From: Sphingobium sp. B2D3C
GTDB lineage: Bacteria > Pseudomonadota > Alphaproteobacteria > Sphingomonadales > Sphingomonadaceae
NCBI RefSeq assembly: GCF_025961835.1
Contig: NZ_JAOQOK010000001.1
Coordinates: 1,302,001-1,366,000 of the forward strand
Length of the DNA: 64,000 nucleotides
Direction of reading: 5' to 3'
The position numbers and the translations under genes were made by a program. Shown piece after piece: positions 18,628 through 28,217 of the stretch. Numbering within the stretch: the first letter of the stretch is position 1; each line of letters starts with the position of its first letter. Under the pieces are notes generated by a model. That model was not told the DNA's origin and did not search any database. It saw only the letters and a list, made by a program, of their open reading frames with translations.

Positions 18628-19845
18628 ATGGCATCCGACCTCTCACCCTTCTCCTTCAATCTGCGCCACCTCGCGGCGGTCGCCGCGGTGACGCATAAAG
18701 GGAGTGTGTCGGCCGCTGCGAGCACGCTCCATCTGACCCAGCCTGCTGTGACCCAAGCCATTGCCCGCGTGGAAAGCATCATGGACGTGCAGCTGTTCGA
18801 GCGGCGCACGGACGGCATGACGCCCCTCCCTCCTGCAATGGCGCTGGCTGAGCGCGTTGAGCAAGCGGCCGAACTGATCGGCTCGCGACGGGTGACCATG
18901 GCGCAGTTGCGGGCTTTCCTCGCCGTCGCGGATAGCGGAAGCTATGCGGCGGCAGCAGCACAGAGCGGCCTGTCGCAGCCAACCCTGCATCGCGCCATTG
19001 GCGATCTATCGCTGATCCTCCGGCGCTCGCTCGTGGAGCGACGCGGACGGGGCATCGCGCTGACCGATGCGGGCCGGCGCACCGCCCGGAATTTCCGTCT
19101 TGCCCGGACAGAGCTGGAAGCAGGCCTCGACGAAGCCCTGGGCCAATCCGGCGGCGTGCCCGCGCGGATCACCATCGGGGCGATGCCCCTCTCACGCGCC
19201 CGGGTGCTGCCGCGCGCGCTGGCAAGGTTCAACACCGCATTTCCGGCCATAGAGATCGTGATCGTCGAAGGATCGCATGGCGAACTGGCGGAATCCCTGC
19301 GCGACGGCAGCATAGACATGATGGTCGGCGCCATGCGCGATCCGCCACCCGGCCCGGACCTCATGCAGCGCCCCCTGTTCGAGGATGAGGTGATTATCAT
19401 CGCGCGGGCCGGTCATCCTGAGGCCGGTCCGGCACGGGATCGCCCGTTGAGCGATCTCGCGCGCTATGCCTGGATCTTGCCGTCGCCCGGGGCGCCCCTG
19501 CGGACGCGCTTCGACGAGATGTTCCGCACGGCCGGACTTGCCCCGCCGCCCGTTCCGATCGAATGCGGGTCGGTGATGATGATCCGCGAAATCCTGATGC
19601 AGACTGACTTTCTGACCCTGCTCTCGCCCGATCAGGTCTCGGTCGAGCAGGAGGCGGGCTGGCTCGTCTCGCTTGGCGCCCCGCCCGGGGGCTTCTCCCG
19701 CGCGGTCGCGCTCACCACCCGGGCACAGTGGCGGCCGGCCCCGGCACAAGCAGCCTTCATCGCCGAGCTGGACCGGGCCGCGACGGAACCATTCGCTTCT
19801 GCTTATGGCACGGAGCGGGAACAAATTTGCGATTCTGATCGATAG
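18628..19845 (+). CDS. ligR: LysR-type regulator of the lig genes, with two HTH segments
   Basis: 405 residues, about 100 more than a normal LysR protein. Residues 12-70 (LRHLAAVAAVTHKGSVSAAA, then TLHLTQPAVTQAIARVE and LFERR) form one LysR helix-turn-helix. Residues 90-150 (TMAQLRAFLAVADSGSYAAAA, then SGLSQPTLHRAIGDL) form a second. A periplasmic-binding-protein-like effector domain follows (ITIGAMPLSRARVLP onward). It is divergent from ligK and directly upstream of the ligJABC series, so it most likely activates both in response to a pathway intermediate. The name rests on position. The ATG at 18628 has only a weak ribosome site. Confidence 0.8.
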   Translation: MASDLSPFSFNLRHLAAVAAVTHKGSVSAAASTLHLTQPAVTQAIARVESIMDVQLFERRTDGMTPLPPAMALAERVEQAAELIGSRRVTMAQLRAFLAVADSGSYAAAAAQSGLSQPTLHRAIGDLSLILRRSLVERRGRGIALTDAGRRTARNFRLARTELEAGLDEALGQSGGVPARITIGAMPLSRARVLPRALARFNTAFPAIEIVIVEGSHGELAESLRDGSIDMMVGAMRDPPPGPDLMQRPLFEDEVIIIARAGHPEAGPARDRPLSDLARYAWILPSPGAPLRTRFDEMFRTAGLAPPPVPIECGSVMMIREILMQTDFLTLLSPDQVSVEQEAGWLVSLGAPPGGFSRAVALTTRAQWRPAPAQAAFIAELDRAATEPFASAYGTEREQICDSDR

Positions 19846-19862
19846 GCGGCACAGCGTCGATC

Positions 19863-20786
19863 ATGAGCGGGAGAATTGCCCTTATCGGCTTCGGGGAAGC
19901 GGGACGGACCTTCGCCGGTGCTGCCGGATGGCGCAGCGACGCGCGCGCATTCGACCTCAAGGCAATCGAACCGCAGACCGCCGGCCCGATCCGCGCCGCG
20001 TACACTGAAACGGGCGTCACGGGCCGCGAGTCCCTGGCGGACGCGCTAGCCGGCGCGGAAATAATCCTGAGCCTCGTCACCGCCGATCAGACCGAGGCGG
20101 CAGCGTCCGCAGCCGCGCGGCACCTGTCCCCCGGCGCGCTGTTCTTCGACATGAATTCCGTGTCGCCGGGCGCCAAGCAGCGCAATGCTGCAGCGATCGA
20201 GCGGGCTGGCGGTCGTTACGTCGATGTAGCGGTCATGTCGCCCGTGCAGCCCGCCGCGATGACTGTGCCTCTGCTGATCAGCGGCCCGCACGCCGCGCAG
20301 GGTGAAGCGGCGCTGCGCGCGATCGGCTTCAGCAAGGTTGCAATTGCGGGCGATCAGGTCGGCGCCGCCAGCGCGACGAAGATGGTCCGTTCTGTCATGA
20401 TCAAGGGCATCGAGGCGCTGACGGCGGAGATGATCCTCGCGGCCCGTCGTGCGGGCGTGACCGAGAACGTGCTGGCCTCACTCGGCGGAGATTGGCCCGA
20501 AAAGATCGATTATAATCTCGACCGCATGCTCGCCCACGGCACGCGCCGCGCTGCCGAGATGGACGAGGTGGTCGTGACGCTTACCGAGCTGGGCATTGAA
20601 CCGGCCATGACACGCGGGACAGTGACACGCCAGCGGGCGATGGGCGCCTTGCTCGGTTCGGTCGAGATGCCGCAGGGGCTTGAGGCAAAGCTGGCCTTTC
20701 TCGATGCCATGCATCCCGAAATGATCGCGAAGCCCGTGTCCGCTGCGCAGCCCAAAATTACAGAAACAGAAAAGTCTGGAAGGTGA
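19863..20786 (+). CDS. DUF1932 NAD(P)-binding dehydrogenase of the lig operon
   Basis: 307 residues. The N-terminus has a Rossmann fold (IALIGFGEAGRTFA) like 6-phosphogluconate or 3-hydroxyisobutyrate dehydrogenases, with FFDMNSVSPGAKQ and DVAVMSPVQP near the active site. The C-terminal half is DUF1932 (TKMVRSVMIKGIEAL). It lies 17 bp after ligR and only 4 bp before ligJ, so it is clearly part of this operon, but no step of the 4,5-cleavage pathway obviously needs it. It could reduce or oxidise a side product of the route. Not to be confused with LigC, which is separate here. Confidence 0.75.
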   Translation: MSGRIALIGFGEAGRTFAGAAGWRSDARAFDLKAIEPQTAGPIRAAYTETGVTGRESLADALAGAEIILSLVTADQTEAAASAAARHLSPGALFFDMNSVSPGAKQRNAAAIERAGGRYVDVAVMSPVQPAAMTVPLLISGPHAAQGEAALRAIGFSKVAIAGDQVGAASATKMVRSVMIKGIEALTAEMILAARRAGVTENVLASLGGDWPEKIDYNLDRMLAHGTRRAAEMDEVVVTLTELGIEPAMTRGTVTRQRAMGALLGSVEMPQGLEAKLAFLDAMHPEMIAKPVSAAQPKITETEKSGR

Positions 20787-20790
20787 CGGA

Positions 20791-21816
20791 ATGACGATGA
20801 TCATCGACTGCCATGGCCACTATACCGTGCTGCCCAAGGCGCATGACGAGTGGCGCGAGCAGCAGAAGGCGGCCTTCAAAAATGGCACGCCCTGCCCGCC
20901 CTATCCCGAGATTTCTGACGACGACATTCGCGAGACCATCGAGCAGAACCAGCTGCGCCTCATCAAGGAGCGCGGCGCGGACATGACAATCTTCTCGCCT
21001 CGCGCCTCGGCCATGGCGCCCCATGTTGGCGATCAGTCGGTCGCGGTCCCGTGGGCGCAGGCCTGTAACGACCTCATTGCGCGCGTCGTCGATCTCTACC
21101 CCGAGACATTCGCTGGCGTGTGCATGTTGCCGCAGTCGCCAGAGGCGGACATGACCAGCTCGATCGCCGAGCTGGACCGCTGCGTCAATGAGCTGGGCTT
21201 CATCGGCTGCAACCTGAACCCGGATGCGAGCGGCGGCCACTTCAAGCAGGCGCCGCTGACTGACAAATTCTGGTATCCCTTCTACGAGAAAATGGTCGAG
21301 CTGGACGTCCCGGCGATGATCCACGTCTCGGGCAGCTGCAATCCCGCAATGCACGCGACGGGCGCCTATTATCTGGCGGCCGATACGATCGCCTTCATGC
21401 AGCTGCTGCAGGGCAATCTGTTCGCCGATTTCCCAACGCTGCGCTTCATCATCCCGCATGGCGGCGGCGCGGTGCCTTATCACTGGGGCCGGTTCCGGGG
21501 CCTCGCGGACATGCTCAAGCAGCCCAGCCTTGATACGCTGCTCATGAACAACGTGTTCTTCGACACCTGCGTCTATCACCAGCCCGGCATCAACCTGCTG
21601 GCCGACGTGATCGATAATAAGAACATCCTGTTCGGCAGCGAGATGGTCGGTGCCGTGCGTGGGATCGACCCGACGACCGGTCATTATTTCGACGATACGA
21701 AGCGCTATATCGATGCGCTCGACATTTCTGACGAGGAGCGTCACGCGATTTTTGAGGGCAATACCCGCCGCGTCTTCCCGCGTCTCGACGCCAAGCTGAA
21801 CGCCCGCGGGCTCTAA
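20791..21816 (+). CDS. ligJ: 4-Oxalomesaconate hydratase
   Basis: 341 residues, the same length as Sphingobium LigJ, and close to it from end to end. It is an amidohydrolase-superfamily protein with IIDCHGHYT (His8, His10) and further metal or acid residues in MIHVSGS, IIPHGGG and GSEMVGA. It adds water to the LigU product, giving 4-carboxy-4-hydroxy-2-oxoadipate for LigK. It follows the DUF1932 gene by 4 bp and precedes ligA by 11 bp. Confidence 0.95.
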   Translation: MTMIIDCHGHYTVLPKAHDEWREQQKAAFKNGTPCPPYPEISDDDIRETIEQNQLRLIKERGADMTIFSPRASAMAPHVGDQSVAVPWAQACNDLIARVVDLYPETFAGVCMLPQSPEADMTSSIAELDRCVNELGFIGCNLNPDASGGHFKQAPLTDKFWYPFYEKMVELDVPAMIHVSGSCNPAMHATGAYYLAADTIAFMQLLQGNLFADFPTLRFIIPHGGGAVPYHWGRFRGLADMLKQPSLDTLLMNNVFFDTCVYHQPGINLLADVIDNKNILFGSEMVGAVRGIDPTTGHYFDDTKRYIDALDISDEERHAIFEGNTRRVFPRLDAKLNARGL

Positions 21817-21827
21817 GAGAGGATATC

Positions 21828-23158
<1,331 letters not shown>

Positions 23159-23170
23159 CACGCGCAAACA

Positions 23171-23292
23171 CCCCTCCTCTTCAGAGGAGGGGTTGGAGTG
23201 GTGCTGGCCATCACCCCATTTAGAGTGACTTCGGGGGCATTGAGCCCCCTCGCCTCTCACCCACCCCTTGCCCCTCCCTTGAAAGGGAGGGG
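23171..23292. repeat. Three hairpin-forming repeats in the ligB-ligC gap
   Basis: Three perfect inverted repeats follow one another: CCCCTCCTC/GAGGAGGGG (23171-23192), GGGGGC/GCCCCC (23233-23249) and CCCCTCCCTT/AAGGGAGGGG (23271-23292). The outer two are the common sphingomonad CCCCTCC-type repeat. They fill most of the 159-bp space between ligB and ligC and would form strong RNA hairpins in a shared transcript. Confidence 0.75.
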
Positions 23293-23317
23293 TTAGCTGG
23301 AGAAAGGACTCCCCCTC

Positions 23318-24265
23318 ATGAGAATCGCACTCGCAGGCGCCGGCGCATTCGGCGAAAAGCATCTCGACGGCCTCAAGAACATCGATGGCGTGGAGATCGT
23401 ATCGATCATCAGCCGCCGTGCCGAGCAGGCCGCCGAAGTCGCCGCCAAATATGGCGCGAAGCACAGCGGCACCGAACTGGACGAAGCGCTTGCACGTGAT
23501 GACGTGGACGCGGTGATCCTCTGCACGCCCACGCAGATGCACGCCCAGCAGGCCATTGCGTGCATGAAGGCGGGCAAGCATGTGCAGGTGGAAATCCCGC
23601 TGTCGGACAGCTGGGCCGACGCCCAGGCGGTCATCGACACGCAGAAGGAAACCGGCCTCGTCTGCATGGTCGGCCACACCCGCCGCTTCAACCCGAGCCA
23701 CCAGTATATCCATAACAAGATTACGGCCGGCGAACTCGCGATCCAGCAGATGGACGTGCAGACCTATTTCTTCCGCCGCAAGAACATGAATGCCAAGGGC
23801 GAGGCCCGCTCTTGGACGGACCATCTGCTGTGGCACCACGCCGCGCACACGGTCGACCTGTTCGCCTATCAGGCCGGCAAGATCGTGCAGGCCAATGCCG
23901 TGCAAGGCCCGATGCACCCGGAGCTGGGCATCGCGATGGACATGTCCATCCAGCTCAAGAGCGAGAGCGGCGCGATCTGCACCCTCTCCCTCTCGTTCAA
24001 CAATGATGGGCCGCTCGGCACCTTCTTCCGCTACATCTGCGACAATGGCACCTGGATCGCGCGCTATGACGACCTGGTGACCGGCAAGGAAGAGCCTGTG
24101 GACCTGAGCGGCGTCGCGGTCTCCAGCAACGGCATCGAGCTGCAGGACCGCGAGTTCATTGCCGCGATCCGCGAGGGCCGCGAGCCGAACAGCTCGGTCG
24201 CACAGGTGCTCGATTGCTATCGCGTGCTCGGCGAGCTGGAAGTCCAGCTCAACAAGGCCGGCTGA
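23318..24265 (+). CDS. ligC: 4-Carboxy-2-hydroxymuconate-6-semialdehyde dehydrogenase
   Basis: 315 residues, standard LigC length, of the Gfo/Idh/MocA family. The N-terminus has the GAGAFGEKH dinucleotide loop (residues 7-15) and VILCTPTQMHAQQ, and KHVQVEIPLSD holds the family's lysine-containing strand. MVGHTRRFNPSH leads into the C-terminal substrate domain. It oxidises the hemiacetal of the LigAB product with NAD(P)+ to 2-pyrone-4,6-dicarboxylate, the LigI substrate. It is cut off from ligB by a repeat-rich gap and followed by a terminator hairpin. Confidence 0.94.
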   Translation: MRIALAGAGAFGEKHLDGLKNIDGVEIVSIISRRAEQAAEVAAKYGAKHSGTELDEALARDDVDAVILCTPTQMHAQQAIACMKAGKHVQVEIPLSDSWADAQAVIDTQKETGLVCMVGHTRRFNPSHQYIHNKITAGELAIQQMDVQTYFFRRKNMNAKGEARSWTDHLLWHHAAHTVDLFAYQAGKIVQANAVQGPMHPELGIAMDMSIQLKSESGAICTLSLSFNNDGPLGTFFRYICDNGTWIARYDDLVTGKEEPVDLSGVAVSSNGIELQDREFIAAIREGREPNSSVAQVLDCYRVLGELEVQLNKAG

Positions 24266-24273
24266 TAAAGACT

Positions 24274-24308
24274 GGCGGTGTGTAGCCTGTTCGCGGCTGC
24301 ACACCGCC
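24274..24308 (+). terminator. Terminator hairpin after ligC
   Basis: GGCGGTGTG-T-AGCC pairs with GGCT-G-CACACCGCC (13 pairs, one mismatch) around a seven-base loop, 8 bp after the ligC stop. The tail is only mildly T-rich. Confidence 0.55.
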
Positions 24309-24416
24309 TCATTTCCGGCGACGCTCAATCATCGGCGTCATGCCCGTAGGCATTTCTCAAGCTTTGCCATTTAAGGCGCCGCTCTACCGTCAGACCATAG
24401 GCGGCGGGAGAGGTGC

Positions 24417-24809
24417 ATGTCAGTGGCGACCGGGTTAAGTTCAGATCTCGCGGACATGCTGCGCGCGTTTTCTGCCACCGAGACTGAAATCGTGCAGTTG
24501 GGCACGATCGCGCAAGCAGCGCGGATGCATGAACTACTCCAGCTTCGCCGGAAGTTCGTCGAGCAATTCGGATTGATGAATGCCGCACTCCAGAGCGAAC
24601 CCATCCTGCTCGCCTCGCCAGCTCTAATGACGCAAGCCATGCGCCTGCTGGCGGCTTTCCGCTCACGCAATGCCATCAATCAGGCGGACTGGCCGGTCAT
24701 CCGTGTCCGGGACGATCCCATCGCCTATCGCGATGCGTCCCAGCATGTGAAGGATGCGTCCCGGGACTTCTGGGACTGGATCGAAACCGCCCTCGACTTT
24801 CGGCGATAG
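24417..24809 (+). CDS. Hypothetical protein, probably all-helical
   Basis: 130 residues I do not recognise. The composition (LADMLRAFSATETEIVQL, then MHELLQLRRKFVEQFGL and DASRDFWDWIETALDF) suggests four or five helices and no membrane segment. It has a good ribosome site (GGGAGAGG) before the ATG and its own strong terminator at 24815-24850, so it looks like a single-gene unit between ligC and the aldo/keto reductase operon. Confidence 0.6.
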   Translation: MSVATGLSSDLADMLRAFSATETEIVQLGTIAQAARMHELLQLRRKFVEQFGLMNAALQSEPILLASPALMTQAMRLLAAFRSRNAINQADWPVIRVRDDPIAYRDASQHVKDASRDFWDWIETALDFRR

Positions 24810-24814
24810 GCACG

Positions 24815-24850
24815 CAATCCTCGCCAAAAGCGCCGCGAGGATTGATTTTT
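24815..24850 (+). terminator. Rho-independent terminator
   Basis: CAATCCTCGC and GCGAGGATTG form a perfect ten-base stem with a ten-base loop, followed by ATTTTT. It closes the 130-residue orphan gene and insulates the next operon. Confidence 0.75.
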
Positions 24851-24877
24851 AATGCCCGGGGCGACACAAGCCGGGCC

Positions 24878-25903
24878 ATGACTTCGCCATCGACACCCCT
24901 CCCCACCCGCCGCATCGCGGACATGGCCGTCTCCGCCATCAGTCTGGGCTGCATGAACCTCTCTCACGCTTATGACGCCCCGCCGAGCGAGGAGGAAGGC
25001 GCGCGCCTGCTCAATCATGCGCTCGACATCGGCGTGACGCATCTCGACAGCGCAGCGCTGTATGGCGGTGGCAAGAATGAGGGCCTGATCGCCCGCGCTG
25101 TCGGCCATCGCCGCAAGGACTTCGTGCTGTCGAGCAAGTGCGTGCTCGATCTGATCGACGGCGAGCGTGTGCTCGACGGGCGGCCGGAGACGATCACGGG
25201 ATCGCTGGAACGCTCGCTCAAGCGGCTCGATACCGATTTTATCGATCTCTATTACATGCACCGGCTCGACCGGAACGTGCCGATCGAAGACTCGATGGGC
25301 GCTTTGGTACGCGCGAAGGAAGCCGGGAAGATCGGTGCCATCGGCCTTTCCGAAATGTCCGCAGCGAGCATCCGCCGCGCGCATGCCGTGCATCCCATTG
25401 CGGCCATTCAGTCCGAATATTCGCCCTGGGTGCGCAATCCGGAAGTCGCTGTGCTGGACGCCTGCCGCGATCTCGATATCGCCTTCGTCGCCTTTTCGCC
25501 GGTCGCGCGCGGAATGCTTGCCGGGGCGATCAGCAGCATCGACTTCAAGCCCGGCGACATCCGCATCCCCATGCCGCGCTTTCAAGAGCCGAATTTCAGC
25601 CATAACCTCAAGCTGGCCGAGCGGTTCAATGCGGTAGCGGCCGATCTCGGCATCACACCTGCACAGCTCAGCCTCGCGTGGGGTCTGGCGCGGGCGCCGC
25701 AGATCATCGCGATCCCCGGCACGCGGTCCATCGCGCATCTCGAGGAGAATGTGAAAGCGGCCTCCATCACCCTTACGCCCGAATCCGTCGCGGCCGTCGA
25801 TGCGATTTTCGCGCCTGGCGCCGTTGCCGGCGCGCGTTATCCCGCACCGGTGCAGAAGCAGATCGATACCGAATTGCTGCCCGAAGAGGCGGACGCGGCA
25901 TGA
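24878..25903 (+). CDS. Aldo/keto reductase
   Basis: 341 residues of the AKR TIM-barrel family, with the catalytic tetrad visible as Asp and Tyr in LDSAALYGGG, Lys in LSSKCVLD and His in YYMHRLD. The C-terminal IPGTRSIAHLEENV binds NADPH. It reduces an aldehyde or ketone, possibly an aryl one given its surroundings. Its stop overlaps the next start (ATGA), making a tight three-gene operon with a SnoaL-like protein and a thioesterase. The ATG at 24878 is preferred over in-frame alternatives because the barrel starts soon after. Confidence 0.85.
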   Translation: MTSPSTPLPTRRIADMAVSAISLGCMNLSHAYDAPPSEEEGARLLNHALDIGVTHLDSAALYGGGKNEGLIARAVGHRRKDFVLSSKCVLDLIDGERVLDGRPETITGSLERSLKRLDTDFIDLYYMHRLDRNVPIEDSMGALVRAKEAGKIGAIGLSEMSAASIRRAHAVHPIAAIQSEYSPWVRNPEVAVLDACRDLDIAFVAFSPVARGMLAGAISSIDFKPGDIRIPMPRFQEPNFSHNLKLAERFNAVAADLGITPAQLSLAWGLARAPQIIAIPGTRSIAHLEENVKAASITLTPESVAAVDAIFAPGAVAGARYPAPVQKQIDTELLPEEADAA

Positions 25904-26343
25904 GCGTGACACTGGACGACGCGACGCGGCGGGCAATCGAGTGGGACTGCACCACGCTCATCAATCGCTACACGCTGCTCAACGATGCGGCTGACTGGGA
26001 CGCCGTCGCGGCCCTCTACACCGAGGATGGTCAGATGGCCCGGCCGAGCGCACCGGATCAGCCCATCAAGGGACGTGACGCCATTCTTGCGACCTTCAAG
26101 AGCAGGCCGGCCCGTGCGGCGCGCCATGTGGTTTCCAACGTGGTCGTGGACGTCGTAAGCGAGATCGAAGCGACGGCGCTGTCGGTCATCGTGCTGTATC
26201 AGGGCGTCGCGAGCGAAACCGGCGGGCTGCCCGTGCGCGATCCCAAGGGGCCGCTGATCGGTACCTATGCGGACCGCCTGCGCAAGACACCGGAGGGATG
26301 GCGCTTTGCAGAACGGCGCGGCGGTCTGGATTTCGCGGCATGA
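25900..26343 (+). CDS. SnoaL/NTF2-like protein
   Basis: 147 residues with the cone-shaped NTF2 pattern: CTTLINRYTLLNDAADWDAVAALYTEDG near the start, then PIKGRDAILATFKSR and GWRFAERRGGLDF. Such small proteins can be isomerases, dehydratases or lyases, or may lack catalysis; the catalytic residues here are not diagnostic. It overlaps both neighbours by ATGA (aldo/keto reductase before, thioesterase after), so it acts with them. Confidence 0.75.
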   Translation: MSVTLDDATRRAIEWDCTTLINRYTLLNDAADWDAVAALYTEDGQMARPSAPDQPIKGRDAILATFKSRPARAARHVVSNVVVDVVSEIEATALSVIVLYQGVASETGGLPVRDPKGPLIGTYADRLRKTPEGWRFAERRGGLDFAA

Positions 26344-26798
26344 CCGGCGCCCCTGCTTCGCAGCCGGATGACTTCCAGGCGTTCCTCTCCCGACCCTATC
26401 GCATTGAATGGGGACATTGCGACCCGGCGGGCATCGTCTATGCGCCGCGCTTCCTCGAGATGTTCGGCGAGAGCACGATCATGCTGTTCGAGAAGGCGCT
26501 TGGCGTGCGCAAGCGGGACATGCTGAAAACCCAGGGCGTAGTCGGCTTTCCGATGGTTGATGTGTCGGCCAAGTTCCAGCGCCCCGCCGCCTATGGCGAC
26601 GATGTGGTGCTGGAGGTGGAAGCGCCCCATTTCGGCAATTCCAGCTTCACCATTCGCCATCGCCTGCTCAAGGACGGCCATGTCTGCGTAAGCGGCACGG
26701 AAAAGCGGGTCTGGACCGTGCGGGACAGCGAGCGCCCGGGCGGGATGCGCGCCGAGCGCGTGCCCGATGACATTCGGGCCCGGTTCGCTCTGCCCTGA
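26340..26798 (+). CDS. Hotdog-fold acyl-CoA thioesterase (4-hydroxybenzoyl-CoA thioesterase type)
   Basis: 152 residues. WGHCDPAGIVYAPRFLEMF holds the catalytic Asp and the hotdog helix of the 4-hydroxybenzoyl-CoA thioesterase group, and the rest (FGNSSFTIRHRLLKDG) fits that fold. It would release a free acid from an acyl- or aroyl-CoA in the cytoplasm. The ATGA overlap ties it to the SnoaL-like gene. In an aromatic-degrading cluster a benzoyl- or vanilloyl-type CoA ester is the natural guess, unproved. Confidence 0.8.
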   Translation: MTGAPASQPDDFQAFLSRPYRIEWGHCDPAGIVYAPRFLEMFGESTIMLFEKALGVRKRDMLKTQGVVGFPMVDVSAKFQRPAAYGDDVVLEVEAPHFGNSSFTIRHRLLKDGHVCVSGTEKRVWTVRDSERPGGMRAERVPDDIRARFALP

Positions 26799-26897
26799 GC
26801 GTGATGCCGCCGACCTATCGAGGGCGCACAGCCATTCGATAGAGGGCTATCCATTTGCCAAAGCCTGCGCCATGATGCCCTCATAACAAGAGGACTC

Positions 26898-28157
26898 ATG
26901 GAGGGGCTTATGGTGATGGGGGATGCGGGCACGCCGCGTCTGCGCAGCGGCGGCTATCAGGCATGGCTGGTCGGACTGCTCAGCCTGAATTTCGGCATCG
27001 TCTTTTTCGATCGGCAGGCACTTAACGTGCTGATGCCATTCGTCCAGCCCGAGCTCGGGTTGTCCAATGCGCAGATCGGTCTGCTCGCCGGCGGCCTCTC
27101 CTTTACCTGGGCCATTGCCGCCTTCGCCATCGGGCGCCTGTCGGACACGATCGGCAATCGCAAGCTGCTGCTCGTCGGCGCGACTTTGGGCTTCTCGCTC
27201 TGCTGTTTCCTGAGCGGGATGGCGACGAGCTTCCTCTTCATGCTGTGCGCACGGATGCTGATGGGCGCGGCGGAGGGCGGCGTGATGCCGATCAGCCATG
27301 CCATGGTCGCCAGTGAAGTCGATCCGCGCCGTCGCGGCCTTGCGCAGGGCATCGCCCAGAATTTCGGGTCCAACCTGCTTGGGTCTTTTCTCGCGCCGGT
27401 CTTGCTGGTGTGGTTCGGCCTGGAATTCGGATGGCGCAACGCCTTTTTCCTCGCGTCCATTCCCGGCATCATCTGTGCCCTGCTGATCTGGTTCACGCTG
27501 GAGGAGCCCGCAGCGCCGGCACGGCCACAGGTCCAGGATGGCCAAGCCCAAGGTGTCCTCAGTGTGTTGCGCACCCGCAATGTGCTGGTCTGCGTGCTGC
27601 TGGGCGTGCTGATGGTCAGCTATTTCGTCATCTGCCTGACCTTCCTGCCGATCTACCTCACCAGCGTCAGAAGCTACACGCCGACGGAAATGAGCTGGCT
27701 GATCGCAACCTTGGGGATTTCCGCGACTATCGGCAGCTTCGCGATCTCGGGCCTGTCGGACTGGATCGGGCGGAGGCCCGTCATGATCGCCATGCCTCTG
27801 CTCGGCATCATCCTGCCGCTGGGCGCGCTCTACTGGAGCGGGTCGATCTGGGGGCTGGTCCCGATCTTCTTCTTTGGTTGGGGCCTGAACGGGATCTTCC
27901 CATTGTTCATGGCCACCGTGCCGTCGGAAAGCGTCGATCCGCGTCAAGCCGCGACCGCGCTGGGTCTCACCATGGGATCAGCGGAAATCCTCGGCGGGGT
28001 CTTCGCGCCTTCGCTGGCCGGTGTAGCGGCGGACGCGACCAGCCTTGCCGCGCCCTTGTGGATCATGGTGGTGCTGGCGATCCTCGGCGGGATCGTGGCG
28101 ATGTTCCTCACCGAAACCGCCCCCTCGCAACGCGCAAGGACGGCAGTCGCGGCCTGA
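26898..28157 (+). CDS. MFS transporter
   Basis: 419 residues with twelve predicted membrane segments. The conserved loop between segments 2 and 3 (GRLSDTIGNRK) and its echo in the second half (GLSDWIGRRP) mark the major facilitator superfamily. FFDRQALNVLMPF in helix 1 looks more like anion:cation or hexuronate-type symporters than the classical AAHS aromatic acid group. Aromatic acid uptake is plausible from context only. GAGGA precedes the ATG at 26898. Confidence 0.85.
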   Translation: MEGLMVMGDAGTPRLRSGGYQAWLVGLLSLNFGIVFFDRQALNVLMPFVQPELGLSNAQIGLLAGGLSFTWAIAAFAIGRLSDTIGNRKLLLVGATLGFSLCCFLSGMATSFLFMLCARMLMGAAEGGVMPISHAMVASEVDPRRRGLAQGIAQNFGSNLLGSFLAPVLLVWFGLEFGWRNAFFLASIPGIICALLIWFTLEEPAAPARPQVQDGQAQGVLSVLRTRNVLVCVLLGVLMVSYFVICLTFLPIYLTSVRSYTPTEMSWLIATLGISATIGSFAISGLSDWIGRRPVMIAMPLLGIILPLGALYWSGSIWGLVPIFFFGWGLNGIFPLFMATVPSESVDPRQAATALGLTMGSAEILGGVFAPSLAGVAADATSLAAPLWIMVVLAILGGIVAMFLTETAPSQRARTAVAA

Positions 28158-28164
28158 CAGAATC

Positions 28165-28205
28165 CGATGCCGGGCCACGCATCTGGAAAGCGCGGCCCGG
28201 CATCG
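28165..28205. terminator. Strong bidirectional terminator-like hairpin
   Basis: CGATGCCGGGCC and GGCCCGGCATCG are perfect twelve-base inverse arms between the convergent MFS and MetE-like genes. Confidence 0.6.
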
Positions 28206-28217
28206 TAGTTCTTGCGA

